Shown: positions 17,645 through 27,316, numbered from the stretch's first letter. The stretch: 64,000 bases of DNA from JABMMZ01 sp044341025 (GCA_044341025.1 JBIISM010000001.1:124001-188000), one strand, 5' to 3'. The notes: generated by a model not told the origin, from the letters alone. Program-made: numbers and translations.

Positions 17645-18912
17645 TTTAAAGTTAAAAAGGTATCAACTTCTTTTAGAAACAAATCGATTTCTTCAAAGCT
17701 GTTGTAAATATGGGTTGAAATGCGCAAGCAATTGATGTTGTTTTCTGCCACATAACGGACTATGATTTTTTTCTCGGCACATTGTGATTGCAACTTTTGA
17801 ACGTCTCTGTCTTTTATTTTAAATGAAATTTGAGCAGCTTTGGAAATATGTTCTGTTGGGGTTAACATTTCGATGTCCTTAGTCATGTTCATAAGATGGT
17901 CTTGTAAATAATTTGCCAATTCCTTAACCCTTGCTTCAATGCGGTCGCGCCCAATCTGATTTTGAAATTCAATTGCTTTTGAAATGCCTTTTAAAAGTGC
18001 AGGATTTTGAGTACCATAATAGTAGCGGTGCCCATTGTCTGCATAACCCTTTAAACTTGGCGGATTGCTTAACATATCCCAACCCGTATCAAAGCCTCCA
18101 CCACCATAATACACTTGTACTTGATTGCGCATGTTTTCTGAAACATACAAAAATCCTGTGCCCTTTGGACCTAGCATCCACTTATGGCAGCAGCCTGCAT
18201 ATAAATCGCAATTAATGTCCTTCAGGTCCAATTGCAACATGCCAGGTGGGTGTGCGCCATCCAAAAAACTAATGATGCCCTTTTCCCTGGCAATTTTACA
18301 AATTTCTTTTACAGGCAATACATAACCTATGGTGCAAGGAATATGGGGCACACTGATGACTTTTGTTTTTTTTGTAAGTACTTTTTTTAAATTTTCTATC
18401 GTCTCTTCTGCGGTTTTCCCTAGAGTTAAAATTTTTATACTTATGCCATGAAGTTTAGATCTGTTCAACCAGGGTGTTGCGTGTCCTACATGTTCATGTC
18501 CGGTCATTATCACTTCATCGCCTTCTTTTAAGCTTAGCCCCCAACAAACCACATTAATGCCTTCAGTGACATTGCGGGTTAAACTAATTTCGGAATCTTT
18601 GGTGTTTAAGAATTGAGCCAATGATTTGATGGCTGTGTCTTCGTATCCACCATAACGACCGCTGCTTTCTATTTCAAGCATTTCTTGCTGCACCTCGTTG
18701 AGCACCGAGTAGGGCGACGGACCAATGGTGCCATTGTTTAAAAAGATTTTCGAATGGCTTAAAGGGAATTGCGCCCTTACCAATTTCCAATAGTTTTCAT
18801 CAGCCTTTGCGTCTTGAGGAATCAAAGGTGCTGCCAATACGCTTTTACTTCCAAGCCCAATTGCCCCAGCGGCCAGCAAACCAGTTCTAATAAAGTCTCT
18901 TCTATTGCTCAT
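17641..18912 (-). CDS. Tat-exported class V aminotransferase-fold PLP enzyme
   Basis: A 423-residue fold-type I PLP enzyme of the class V group (isopenicillin N epimerase/cysteine desulfurase-like). The N-terminus SNRRDFIRTGLLAAGAIGLG is a twin-arginine signal. Catalytic features are the cofactor Asp in SFLDGAHPPG (Asp218) and Schiff-base lysine in CCHKWMLGPKG (Lys244). An Asn-Gly-Thr stretch (LNNGTIGPSP) opens the mature domain. The reaction is unknown. The start at 18912 is chosen because the longer in-frame start at 18933 overlaps the promoter box. It precedes menE with a 4-bp overlap. Confidence 0.82.
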   Translation of the reverse strand: MSNRRDFIRTGLLAAGAIGLGSKSVLAAPLIPQDAKADENYWKLVRAQFPLSHSKIFLNNGTIGPSPYSVLNEVQQEMLEIESSGRYGGYEDTAIKSLAQFLNTKDSEISLTRNVTEGINVVCWGLSLKEGDEVIMTGHEHVGHATPWLNRSKLHGISIKILTLGKTAEETIENLKKVLTKKTKVISVPHIPCTIGYVLPVKEICKIAREKGIISFLDGAHPPGMLQLDLKDINCDLYAGCCHKWMLGPKGTGFLYVSENMRNQVQVYYGGGGFDTGWDMLSNPPSLKGYADNGHRYYYGTQNPALLKGISKAIEFQNQIGRDRIEARVKELANYLQDHLMNMTKDIEMLTPTEHISKAAQISFKIKDRDVQKLQSQCAEKKIIVRYVAENNINCLRISTHIYNSFEEIDLFLKEVDTFLTLK

Positions 18913-18930
18913 AAGTGATTGATGAAAGAA

Positions 18931-18938
18931 CAAACTTA
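18931..18938 (-). promoter_or_regulatory. TAnnTTTG promoter -7 box for aminotransferase-menE
   Basis: On the minus strand TAAGTTTG ends 18 nt before the ATG at 18912. It overlaps the codons a longer start would use. Confidence 0.45.
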
Positions 18939-18960
18939 AATAAAGTTTTTGGAATTCATA

Positions 18961-18994
18961 TAAAAAAAGAAACCCTGCAGATTTCTGCAGGGTT
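18961..18994 (-). terminator. Intrinsic terminator of the beta-helix lipoprotein gene
   Basis: A perfect inverted repeat AACCCTGCAGA/TCTGCAGGGTT at 18971-18994 is followed on the minus strand by a T-rich tract (to about 18961). It lies 29 nt after the stop at 19024. Confidence 0.9.
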
Positions 18995-19023
18995 CGTTGT
19001 TATGAAAATAATAATACGAGCAA

Positions 19024-20472
19024 TTAGTATGCTGTGTTTTGTGGGTTGAAGTTGCTCCACATGTCAGTCCAATCTGAACTTCCGAAAGCACCTTTGAATG
19101 CAGTTGCTGTGAAACCTGAAGCCAATTTAGCATCAGTGAAAGCAGCACCTGTTTGAGTTAAACCTGTGAAGGTAGCGAAGCTAGGATCAACTGGGTAAGT
19201 TCCAGCTACACCAGCAACTGTGTTGTAGTTCATAAACAATTCAGCAGGGATACCAGCATCTCCTAAAGATTTAGAAGCAGGGATGGTACCAGCCATTGGT
19301 GCTGTTTTGGTAAATACTACGTTTGATTTTGTTGTATTCCAGTATGTTGCAACAGGAACACTAGCAGTTGTACCACTAACGAATGGGTTAGGGTTCTTTT
19401 TGTTGGCACCAGTAGCTACCAATATGTTTTTATCTAATACACCTAAACCAGTTGTGAAGTTTGTTACAGCAGCAGAACCGTCGATGTTTAATCCAATTGG
19501 GAAACCAGCAAATACAGAGTTGAAAATTGAAACCTCACAGTTTCTTCTCAAGTGCATAGCATGTTGGTAGTTATTGCTCAAAGATTTAGTTGAGTCAAAT
19601 ACTGGACCTAATATTGTGATGTTTGAGAAAACAGCAGCAGTTTTAGGCGTTGCAGTTGAACCAGAAGCATCGTTGTCAACTTCAAATCCGTTTGAACCAG
19701 ATTGGTCAGCGTTAAATGGATCGCGAACTGATACAGCGAATTGTACATTACCGCTGAAACCGAAATCTGCATCAAAATCATCATCCCATGAAGCAACAGA
19801 TACTAAGTGTGCGCAATTAACTACACCACCAAACCATTCGAATCCGTCGTCACCACCGTAAGTTACTTGAACGTAATCAATTGTAGTTCCGTTTCCAATA
19901 GCACCCATTGTCAAAGCATTGGTTTCATTGTTTGGCGTTAAAGCGATACCAGCGTATTCGATACGTACATATTTCAATATACCAGAATTGTCATTGTTGT
20001 TAGCAGTGCTGTTAAATGTACCATAGTTAGCAGCCGGAGAAATACCTTCAATAGCTGGGTTGTTTTGGTTAACATTTGCTTTACCTAACATAACTATGCC
20101 ACCCCAGTCACCTTGTTCTCTTTCGCCAATTGCTTGGTTACTTGTAAAAACGATTGGTTTCGCAGCAGTACCTTCAGCAACTAATTTTCCTCCTGGCTTA
20201 ACCAAAAGAGTACCTTTAGTAGCTTTTTGGCCAGTCAAAACTGTACCAGCAGGGATAGTTACGATCGCGCTGTCTGGAATGGTTACCACACCTTTAATAA
20301 GGTATTTTTTAGTAGCGTCTAAAGTTTGAGTTTTTAATACACCCATCAATTCAACAACATTTGAAGTTGGAACTTCAACTGGAGGTGTAACAATTACTTC
20401 CTCTTTACAAGAGCTAAATGCAGTGATAGCAACCATCGCTAAAGCACTCATTTTTACAAGATTTAAATTCAT
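19024..20472 (-). CDS. Putative beta-helix lipoprotein
   Basis: A 482-residue exported protein whose N-terminus MNLNLVKMSALAMVAITAFS is followed by SCKEE, giving a lipobox ending at Cys22. After a short linker come hydrophobic, glycine-rich repeats (TIPAGTVLTGQKATKGTLLV, DWGGIVMLGKANVNQNNP, LKYVRIEYAGIALT, TIDYVQVTYGGDDGFEWFGG) that suggest a right-handed parallel beta-helix. Acidic clusters (SWDDDFDADFGF, DNDASG) may bind metal. No sorting domain is present. Its function is unknown. It stands between genes for the aminotransferase and an outer-membrane barrel on the same strand, each with its own signals. Confidence 0.7.
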   Translation of the reverse strand: MNLNLVKMSALAMVAITAFSSCKEEVIVTPPVEVPTSNVVELMGVLKTQTLDATKKYLIKGVVTIPDSAIVTIPAGTVLTGQKATKGTLLVKPGGKLVAEGTAAKPIVFTSNQAIGEREQGDWGGIVMLGKANVNQNNPAIEGISPAANYGTFNSTANNNDNSGILKYVRIEYAGIALTPNNETNALTMGAIGNGTTIDYVQVTYGGDDGFEWFGGVVNCAHLVSVASWDDDFDADFGFSGNVQFAVSVRDPFNADQSGSNGFEVDNDASGSTATPKTAAVFSNITILGPVFDSTKSLSNNYQHAMHLRRNCEVSIFNSVFAGFPIGLNIDGSAAVTNFTTGLGVLDKNILVATGANKKNPNPFVSGTTASVPVATYWNTTKSNVVFTKTAPMAGTIPASKSLGDAGIPAELFMNYNTVAGVAGTYPVDPSFATFTGLTQTGAAFTDAKLASGFTATAFKGAFGSSDWTDMWSNFNPQNTAY

Positions 20473-20670
20473 ATAATTTTTGATTAATTTGATGCTACAA
20501 ATCTGTCCCTCCGATATTAAGCCTATATTAATTCGCTTTTAATTATATATCATAATTTAAAGTTTAATGTAAATAAATTGTTTTGTTTTAAACACCTCTA
20601 AAAAGCTTCAAAGTCGAAAACCTTCAATTATATCTATGCTTCTATTGTGTTAAGTTAAAATCACAAGCAA

Positions 20671-23409
20671 TTAGTACACGTAATCCATGGCTTCTTCTCC
20701 ACCCATCTTTTTGATTTTGTAAACCAATGTTAACATGAAATATTGTTGAAGCCTATTGCTTTGGGTAATATAAACAAAGTTGTCCATCGCTGTGCGGCTG
20801 ATGTTGGTATTCTGTTTTAAAATATCGTAAGCGCTTAACTTTAAATAGTATTTGTTTGTTTTGCCTAATGGTTGTTGAATGTAGGCATTCCATACAGGAA
20901 CGACTTTGCCAATACCCGGCACATTCCTTTGGTCGCTTACATTTAAACTGCTGTTAATTTCAGTTCCAAATTTTAAAATGGCCCTCATTTCAAAATTGTA
21001 AGTAAATATATTTTGTTTATAATTCAAACGTTCGTTCAAGGTGTTTAAGTAACTGTTCTTACTCCAATCCATTCCCAATGTTAATTCTAAACTATCTGCC
21101 TTGCTAAAATTAATACCCGGGCTAATTGAGAATGAACTGCTGTTGCCAAAAGCTTTTTGATTGTTTATAACCATTGGGTTGTGGCTGTAGTTTTTAGAGA
21201 GATTCAATTGGAAGTTTATTACCTTGCTCAATTTACGTGACGCATTCATCCATACATTTGCTGTTCGGTAATCTCTGGCATTTTCAGGTGAGCGCACAAT
21301 AATACCATCTTCGGTTTGTCGGCTTACCCAAATCTTTGCTGTGTTGGAATAAGTGCCAGAGCCACCCAAATAAAAATATTTAAAACCTTTTAACTTGTAA
21401 AAGCTGGCATAGGTTCTTGCTGTGTAGTTGTCGGTAGGGCTTAAGTTAGGATTGCCAATGCTGCGGTTATAATTGTTCGAAATATTTAAAACAGGTAGTA
21501 AATCGGTAATACTTGGGAAGACACTGACTTTTGAGGCATTAAATGAAACATATACTTTACCTGGATAATAACTCAAACCATAAAAGGGAAGGAGTTTAGG
21601 ATAGGTTTTATTTAACAATAATTGTCCCGCATCATTGGTGTTTTGAAGGTTGAAATTTAAATAAGTAACGCCAGCTTGGGTATAGAAATATTTCTTGCGC
21701 ACAGACAAAAATGTTTTGACACTGCTTTGAACTTGCGTGTTTTTAAAAAGTACACTTAAGGTATCAATCTTTTTACTGTATACCTGTTCAAAATCATTGG
21801 ATTGTTGATTGATAGCTGCAATGGTTCTTTGCTCGCTGTTGTTGCTTACTTGCCAGCGGTCGGCTGAAACATTCAAATTCAAATTTTTAGCCAAAGGCAT
21901 AGCCATGTACAATTTCGTTAACCATTCTTGACTTAGTACATTTCTTTGATTGCGGTTGTTAAACGTATCGCTTTCGTTTTGTAAATATTGAAAATACTGG
22001 TTTTTATTGTCTGCCAATTTATAGTTACCTGCTAGGTAAAATGTGTAGCGCTTGTCTTTGCGCAAATAACGTCTATAGCTGGCATTGGCTTCAAAGTTGT
22101 TCGAATTGTTTTGGTTCTGAACGGTTGTAACACCTTTATTTAATAAGGTATTGTTCAACTTTATTTCGTTAATGCCATTGATGGTGTTCTTGTTTTGAGA
22201 TAAATAGCCGACAACACCAAAATCATATTCACCGGTGCTATCAATTTCTTTAGAAAAATTAATTTCCAATTTACTTCCCAATACCAAACCTTTGGTATTG
22301 GTTGAGTCTTTATTAAATCTTTGAGTGCTATCGTTTAGTGCACTGATGCCATTAGCTGCAGATATGCTGCTGTAATCGTTTCTATCGGCGAACCAATTGA
22401 TCGAGAGTTTTCTACGCCTCTTAAATTCATTGAAATAGGTTAAGCCCGTGCTCGTTTTGTTGTTGATATTGCCCTCGTTGGTGTTGCCAGAGTAATAATA
22501 AAAGTCAGCATTGTTATTTCCTCCATTGCGCTCTGCATTTAAGGTTTGATGCCAATTTTCAAAACCAAAATCAAACCCTGTTTCATTGATGTTGTTGCTG
22601 TTGATGATAAATGAAACCTTGCGGTCGTTTTTGAAATTGTTCAATCGAATACCACTCTCGTATCTGTTTGTGCTGCCATACCCGCCAAGAAAATCGCCAA
22701 ACGTTCCATTGCGTTTGCCTTTTTTGAGTTTTAAATTGATGATTTTTGATGCTTCTTCTTTTGGCGACCCATCTTCATTGCGTTCTTCAAAAACCTGAAC
22801 GGTCTCAATCATATCGGCACTTAAGTTTTTGGATACCATGCCAGGATTGTTTCCGAAAAAATCAGAACCATCCACCATGATTGTATTTACGGCGGCTCCG
22901 TTAACCTTAACCTCACCTTTAACACTGACTTCAAAGCCCGGGATTTTTTTAAACAGCTGGGCCACATCACTTCCAGGTAACACTTTGAAACGGCTTGCGT
23001 TGATTTCTATGGTATCGCCTTTCATTCTAATGGCAGACGTTCGAACAGTAAAACCTTTAAGTGAAAACGCTAAGGGGCTTAATTTGGTGTCTCCATAATC
23101 TTCAAACATCCATCCACCCGCTTGCATTGGGTCTTTAATGGTATGCTCATTGTATCCAATAATACTTATAATAATTAAAACCGAGTCGTTAGACTTTGTG
23201 CTAAGGGTGAAATTGCCGTTGGGCGTTGTAAATCCAAAGTTCAAAAGCATGGTATCTTTCGCACTAAAAATACTGATGGTGGCATCTGCTATCGGTTTTA
23301 AACTGCTCGAATCGACCACCCTTCCTTTAAATGATCTTTGCCAAGTTTGTGCTTTAAGATTTGAATAACATATAAAAACAAACAAACAAAATAGAGCGAA
23401 TCTTTTCAT
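20671..23409 (-). CDS. TonB-receptor-like outer-membrane beta-barrel protein
   Basis: A 912-residue outer-membrane protein with signal peptide (MKRFALFCLFVFICYSNLKA). A carboxypeptidase-regulatory-like domain covers about residues 25-115 (FKGRVVDSSSLKPIADATIS). A plug-like segment follows (SDVAQLFKKIPGFEVSVKGE and TIMVDGSDFFGNNPGM). The long barrel belongs to the OMP_b-brl_3 type and ends with charged residues (KKMGGEEAMDYVY) rather than the usual aromatic Phe/Trp end. Such proteins look like TonB receptors, but transport has not been shown for most. The cargo is unknown. A promoter box lies 12 nt upstream. Confidence 0.82.
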   Translation of the reverse strand: MKRFALFCLFVFICYSNLKAQTWQRSFKGRVVDSSSLKPIADATISIFSAKDTMLLNFGFTTPNGNFTLSTKSNDSVLIIISIIGYNEHTIKDPMQAGGWMFEDYGDTKLSPLAFSLKGFTVRTSAIRMKGDTIEINASRFKVLPGSDVAQLFKKIPGFEVSVKGEVKVNGAAVNTIMVDGSDFFGNNPGMVSKNLSADMIETVQVFEERNEDGSPKEEASKIINLKLKKGKRNGTFGDFLGGYGSTNRYESGIRLNNFKNDRKVSFIINSNNINETGFDFGFENWHQTLNAERNGGNNNADFYYYSGNTNEGNINNKTSTGLTYFNEFKRRRKLSINWFADRNDYSSISAANGISALNDSTQRFNKDSTNTKGLVLGSKLEINFSKEIDSTGEYDFGVVGYLSQNKNTINGINEIKLNNTLLNKGVTTVQNQNNSNNFEANASYRRYLRKDKRYTFYLAGNYKLADNKNQYFQYLQNESDTFNNRNQRNVLSQEWLTKLYMAMPLAKNLNLNVSADRWQVSNNSEQRTIAAINQQSNDFEQVYSKKIDTLSVLFKNTQVQSSVKTFLSVRKKYFYTQAGVTYLNFNLQNTNDAGQLLLNKTYPKLLPFYGLSYYPGKVYVSFNASKVSVFPSITDLLPVLNISNNYNRSIGNPNLSPTDNYTARTYASFYKLKGFKYFYLGGSGTYSNTAKIWVSRQTEDGIIVRSPENARDYRTANVWMNASRKLSKVINFQLNLSKNYSHNPMVINNQKAFGNSSSFSISPGINFSKADSLELTLGMDWSKNSYLNTLNERLNYKQNIFTYNFEMRAILKFGTEINSSLNVSDQRNVPGIGKVVPVWNAYIQQPLGKTNKYYLKLSAYDILKQNTNISRTAMDNFVYITQSNRLQQYFMLTLVYKIKKMGGEEAMDYVY

Positions 23410-23421
23410 GATTTTAAGTCA

Positions 23422-23429
23422 CAAAAATA
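23422..23429 (-). promoter_or_regulatory. TAnnTTTG promoter -7 box for the barrel protein
   Basis: On the minus strand TATTTTTG ends 12 nt before the ATG at 23409. Confidence 0.5.
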
Positions 23430-23492
23430 AGTTTTTAAACGCAATATTGAAATCATAATGATAAGTCAAAAATTATAAGCACTGTGAAAGCG

Positions 23493-23580
23493 TATCCTAA
23501 GCGCGCGCTTATAGGAACACTAAGTTATATGCCTGCAGTATTCGACTTCGCGGTTGCAAGTGTTGCCATGAGGCATATAC
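23493..23580. repeat. GC-richer intergenic hairpin pair
   Basis: Within the 370-nt gap between two divergent genes. Outer arms TCCTA/TAGGA enclose the self-complementary AGCGCGCGCT (23500-23509). Further on, TATATGCCT (23526-23534) pairs perfectly with AGGCATATA (23571-23579) across 36 nt. Local base composition is richer in G+C than the surroundings. No ORF is present. It may be a structured RNA or a relic repeat. Confidence 0.4.
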
Positions 23581-23748
23581 TGGGCGAGAAGTATTAAACC
23601 CTTGAATCGCCGTATTTAATTATTTGTTTTTTTTTCGAAAGCAGCGTGTAATAAAAAGCCTGCTTCACACGTTTCAGTATTCGTTATTGTGGTGGGAATT
23701 TTGTTTAAACACTCGAATTTTCATCTTCCCATTTAAAGCAAATCCCCG

Positions 23749-23756
23749 TATATTTG
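23749..23756 (+). promoter_or_regulatory. TAnnTTTG promoter -7 box for the TPR protein gene
   Basis: TATATTTG ends 27 nt before the ATG at 23784. The TTG inside it opens a longer in-frame ORF that is unlikely to be used. Confidence 0.5.
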
Positions 23757-23783
23757 AAACCTTTTAAGCATCACCGAACATAC

Positions 23784-25271
23784 ATGAAACAATTCCTTTT
23801 AATATTATTGCTAACGCCTTTTATTGTTTTCTCGCAGCAAAAACCAAAAGCACCCGCGGTCGCCAAAAAGCCAGCCACTAGCACTGCAACAAAGAAGCCA
23901 GCAACAAGCACGGCTAAAAAACCAGCAAGTGCATCGGCCGCAAAACCTGCTACAGCTGCAGCGAAAAAACCAAATCCTCAGGTCGTTAAATTAACTGAGC
24001 AAGCTTATGCCTTTTATAGAGATTCAAAAGATGCCGAATGCGAAAAAGTAATTAAGCAAATTTTGGTTTTGGATCCCAAAAATAGAGATGCTCATTTAAT
24101 GAGGGCCAATATTGCCATGTTTAACAACAATTTTGAAGAGATGTGGAAGAATTTGGATAAAATGTATAAGTTCTATCCAACAGAACCTGAAGTTTATGCA
24201 AAGTTTGCAGTTACCCATTTAAACTATATGTTTTTAAGTGACAGTATAAAAAGAGTTTTATGCCGAAAAAGCATAAAAATTGCCAGTAGAAATGCTGATG
24301 GTTATGCCAATTTAGGCATGGTGGCAATGGCTGGCGGGTATTATCAAGATGCCATAAATTGTTTTGATATCAGCTTTAACAAAACCTGGAAAGATACTTT
24401 AAATAGGGTTTACTTAAATCTGTTTTACGCAAGATGTTTGTATGGCGTTGGTGACACCATCGGTGCAATTAGCCGTCTTGATGAGATTATTCCAAGAATT
24501 ACAGGAAATGATAAATACACGTCGATATTTTTAAGGTCTAAATACAAATTGGATTTAAAGCAAACGGATGTTCAACAAGATATAGATACCTTAAATTCCT
24601 ATGCGCCCGAGCAAGCAGATGTTTGGATTTTAAATGCGAAGTATTTGAATTTAACAGGTCGTTCCGATTCCGCTTGTCTTTTGGCCAAAAAAGTGCGTTT
24701 ATCCGAGGGTGGAGAGGCATTTGATTTGTCTGAATTTTGTAAAGATATGGGCAAATCGTTAGACCTAATGAAGTACAGAAAGCTAACCTATTCATTAGGT
24801 GATGCCGATTTCATAGTTAATTTAAACCAATTTAATTATGGGGGAGGTATCCAGTTTAATTGGGAAAGAGGCAAGAGTTTTAACCCTAGCGGTATTGAAA
24901 AAGGCAAAATCACCATAGCTACAAAGGCCTTAGATTCAGCATTGTTACAAACTTTAGAATTTAATGCAGATGCAGATGTGAGCTTGCTGGAAAACAATTC
25001 AACTTTATGGTTAAGCAAAGCGCAATACAAGACCTTGAAAGAAAATTCAACATGTAAATTGGGTTTTGGTTTAGGGCCATTAAACGCTTACAGGGTAATC
25101 GGGCACGAACAGGTTGAAGTTTTTAATGCGTCAAATAAAGAGGTATTAATTGATTGTGTGGTGATTACGGATGGTGTCAATAAGATTTGTTATTTAGACG
25201 ATTCTGAGAATCCTCTAATTGTAAAAATCGAATCAGAGACCTTCAATTTAATTCTTACGAAATTTCAATAA
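23784..25271 (+). CDS. Secreted TPR-like protein with Lys/Pro/Ala-rich linker
   Basis: A 495-residue exported protein. A signal peptide (MKQFLLILLLTPFIVFSQ) is followed by a low-complexity linker of KPA/KKPATST repeats (about residues 20-70), then helical repeats resembling TPRs (AYAFYRDSKDAECEKVIKQI, DAHLMRANIAMFNNNFEEMW, GYANLGMVAMAGGYYQDAIN). The C-terminal 150 residues are beta-rich and unlike a known domain. The basic linker may span or bind cell-wall or envelope polymers; this is inference. It stands alone, followed by the rhomboid gene after 56 nt with a separate promoter-like box. Confidence 0.7.
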   Translation: MKQFLLILLLTPFIVFSQQKPKAPAVAKKPATSTATKKPATSTAKKPASASAAKPATAAAKKPNPQVVKLTEQAYAFYRDSKDAECEKVIKQILVLDPKNRDAHLMRANIAMFNNNFEEMWKNLDKMYKFYPTEPEVYAKFAVTHLNYMFLSDSIKRVLCRKSIKIASRNADGYANLGMVAMAGGYYQDAINCFDISFNKTWKDTLNRVYLNLFYARCLYGVGDTIGAISRLDEIIPRITGNDKYTSIFLRSKYKLDLKQTDVQQDIDTLNSYAPEQADVWILNAKYLNLTGRSDSACLLAKKVRLSEGGEAFDLSEFCKDMGKSLDLMKYRKLTYSLGDADFIVNLNQFNYGGGIQFNWERGKSFNPSGIEKGKITIATKALDSALLQTLEFNADADVSLLENNSTLWLSKAQYKTLKENSTCKLGFGLGPLNAYRVIGHEQVEVFNASNKEVLIDCVVITDGVNKICYLDDSENPLIVKIESETFNLILTKFQ

Positions 25272-25310
25272 ATTTCATCGAACAAGACAACATTTAAGCA
25301 TCTTTTTTGT

Positions 25311-25318
25311 TATATTCG
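25311..25318 (+). promoter_or_regulatory. TAnnTTCG near-consensus -7 box for the rhomboid gene
   Basis: TATATTCG, one base off TAnnTTTG, ends 9 nt before the ATG at 25328. Confidence 0.35.
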
Positions 25319-25327
25319 TAAGTGCGA

Positions 25328-26194
25328 ATGAACAATTTTAGTGAGTTGAAATATCGATTCAATTATGCAAGCCCAACTCTGCAATTAATATTTATTAATG
25401 CGGGTGTTTTTATATTTGCATCGCTGTTTAATTTAATCGTTTTTTTGTTTTTGGGTGTTAAAAAGTTTTTATCACCATCCTTGTCTTTGCCCTCTGCTTG
25501 GTCTGATATTTTTATCAAACCATGGACCATTTTAACTTATCAGTTCAGCCATTTCGGTGTTTTTCATTTTGCATTTAATATGTTGGTTCTTTATTTCGCT
25601 GGAAACATATTTTCTGATTTCTTTAAGAAGAAAGATGCTTTCAAAGTGTATGTTTGGGGGGGGATAGTTGCGGCTTTGCTTTTTGTATTGGCATCCAACT
25701 ATATTCCGGTTTTTAAAGGCAATTCGTATACCTTAATTGGCGCTAGTGGTTCAGTAATGGCCATTTTATTTGCAGCTACGGTTTATGCGCCCAACATAAA
25801 GGTCTATTTATTTGGGGTGTTTCAAGTTAAATTAAAATGGATTGCTCTTGCTTATATTTTAATGGACTTGATTTCTATTTCAGAATCCAATGCGGGTGGA
25901 CACATCGCGCATATTGGAGGTGCAATATTCGGTTGTTGTTTTGCCCTTTTCAGGCAGGGTAAATTGCAGGTTCAAATCCCAACGTCAAAGTCTGAATCAA
26001 AATACAATTCAAGAAAGCTAAAGGTAGAGCATACCCGCGGCAATTCAGGACCAATAAAATCGAGTCAAGCTTCTAAAAAGCACAATCCAAGCCAAGAAGA
26101 AGTTGATGCCATACTGGATAAGATATCAAAGTCAGGATACGACCGATTGAGCAGTGAAGAGAAAGATATATTGTTTAAAGCCAGTCAGGAATAA
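25328..26194 (+). CDS. Rhomboid-family intramembrane serine protease
   Basis: A 288-residue membrane protein with six or more hydrophobic segments in residues 18-210. It has the rhomboid active-site set: HFAFN around residues 80-84, the serine in GASGS (Ser140) and the histidine in AHIGG (His195). Rhomboids cleave transmembrane helices inside the membrane; the substrate here is unknown. The cytoplasmic tail (about 210-288) is charged and ends in a helical segment, ILDKISKSGYDRLSSEEKDI. It lies 6 nt upstream of the EEP-family gene, almost certainly one operon. Confidence 0.9.
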   Translation: MNNFSELKYRFNYASPTLQLIFINAGVFIFASLFNLIVFLFLGVKKFLSPSLSLPSAWSDIFIKPWTILTYQFSHFGVFHFAFNMLVLYFAGNIFSDFFKKKDAFKVYVWGGIVAALLFVLASNYIPVFKGNSYTLIGASGSVMAILFAATVYAPNIKVYLFGVFQVKLKWIALAYILMDLISISESNAGGHIAHIGGAIFGCCFALFRQGKLQVQIPTSKSESKYNSRKLKVEHTRGNSGPIKSSQASKKHNPSQEEVDAILDKISKSGYDRLSSEEKDILFKASQE

Positions 26195-26200
26195 TCAGAT

Positions 26201-27277
26201 TTGATAAAATTTTTTAGACGCTTCTTTTTTGCATTTAATATCATTGCCGCCATCTTTTTGATTGGCGCTTACCTCTCTGTGCTAATCAGTCCGGCAGAAG
26301 CTTGGATGTTTTCTTTGCTCGGTTTGGCTTATCCGTTGATCTTAATTGTCAATATACTTTTTGCGCTTTTTTGGTTGTTTCAATTGAAAGTTCAAGCCCT
26401 CTTAAGTATAGCTGCAATTGCCATTGGCTCAAGCTTTTTTAACCAATCGTTTCAATTTCGGAAAGACATTCAAAATGCTGAATCAGATATAAAATTGGTG
26501 TCATATAATGCCGGCTTGTTTGGTTATTTTCAATCACAATGGAATATGCAGGAGTTGGCAAATCAGGTTGTTGATTTAAAACCAAATATTCTTTGCATTC
26601 AAGAATTTTTGAACTTAAAAAATGGTAATAGGTCCACAATGGACAGCATGAAGAGTCTTTGCGGATTCAATTACGCCTATTTTCAATCTTTAAAAGATGG
26701 CCGTAAAAATGGCGAGTATGGCATGGCCATATTTAGTCAATATGAAATTTTAGAAACGGCCTTGGTTCACTTTGATGGGCTAACGGGCAACATGTGTTTC
26801 TATGCCGATTTGAAAATGGATTCTGGCGTGCAAAGGGTTTATAATGTGCATTTGCAATCGTTTAAGTTTAAGAAACAAGATTATAAATTCGTGAAACAGC
26901 TTCCAGAAGACAACGACGAAAAAATCAAACAATCTAAAGGGCTATTAAAGCGCATGAAAAGCGCCTATTTGAAACGTTCTGAGCAAGTTGAAAAAATACG
27001 CGAACACATGCAAGAAAGCAAGGTTCCATATTTTGTGATGGGCGATTTTAATGATCCTCCTGTTTCGTATTCTTATTCCAAACTGAGCAAGGGTTTAAAA
27101 GATGCTTTCGTTGAAAATGGGTTTGGCATGGGTAGGACCTACATAGGCATGATGCCTAATTTTAGAATAGATTACATCCTATATCCAAAGGCTTTTGAAG
27201 GATCGTTTTACAAGACCATAAAGCTTTCTAGCGACCATAGTTTGGTGGCCTCAGGATTAAAATATAAAAAAGAGTAA
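26201..27277 (+). CDS. Membrane-anchored endonuclease/exonuclease/phosphatase-family protein
   Basis: A 358-residue protein with about three N-terminal hydrophobic segments (residues 8-85) followed by an EEP-superfamily domain. Family motifs are SYNAGLFGY, PNILCIQEFLN (metal-binding Glu), NVHLQSFKF, FVMGDFNDPPVSYSY and SSDHSLVASGL (catalytic Asp-His near the C-terminus). Members cleave phosphodiesters in nucleic acid or phospholipid; the substrate here cannot be read. The start is a TTG; no in-frame ATG precedes the first membrane segment, and the 6-nt spacing to the rhomboid gene supports coupled translation. Confidence 0.82.
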   Translation: MIKFFRRFFFAFNIIAAIFLIGAYLSVLISPAEAWMFSLLGLAYPLILIVNILFALFWLFQLKVQALLSIAAIAIGSSFFNQSFQFRKDIQNAESDIKLVSYNAGLFGYFQSQWNMQELANQVVDLKPNILCIQEFLNLKNGNRSTMDSMKSLCGFNYAYFQSLKDGRKNGEYGMAIFSQYEILETALVHFDGLTGNMCFYADLKMDSGVQRVYNVHLQSFKFKKQDYKFVKQLPEDNDEKIKQSKGLLKRMKSAYLKRSEQVEKIREHMQESKVPYFVMGDFNDPPVSYSYSKLSKGLKDAFVENGFGMGRTYIGMMPNFRIDYILYPKAFEGSFYKTIKLSSDHSLVASGLKYKKE

Positions 27278-27316
27278 ATTTATATTTAATTTCGCCCCCT
27301 GGTAAAAAAGTAGATT

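Noticed and set aside
12822..23409. Polysaccharide utilisation locus around the TonB receptors
   Set aside because: No SusD-like lipoprotein, glycoside hydrolase or hybrid two-component gene is present.
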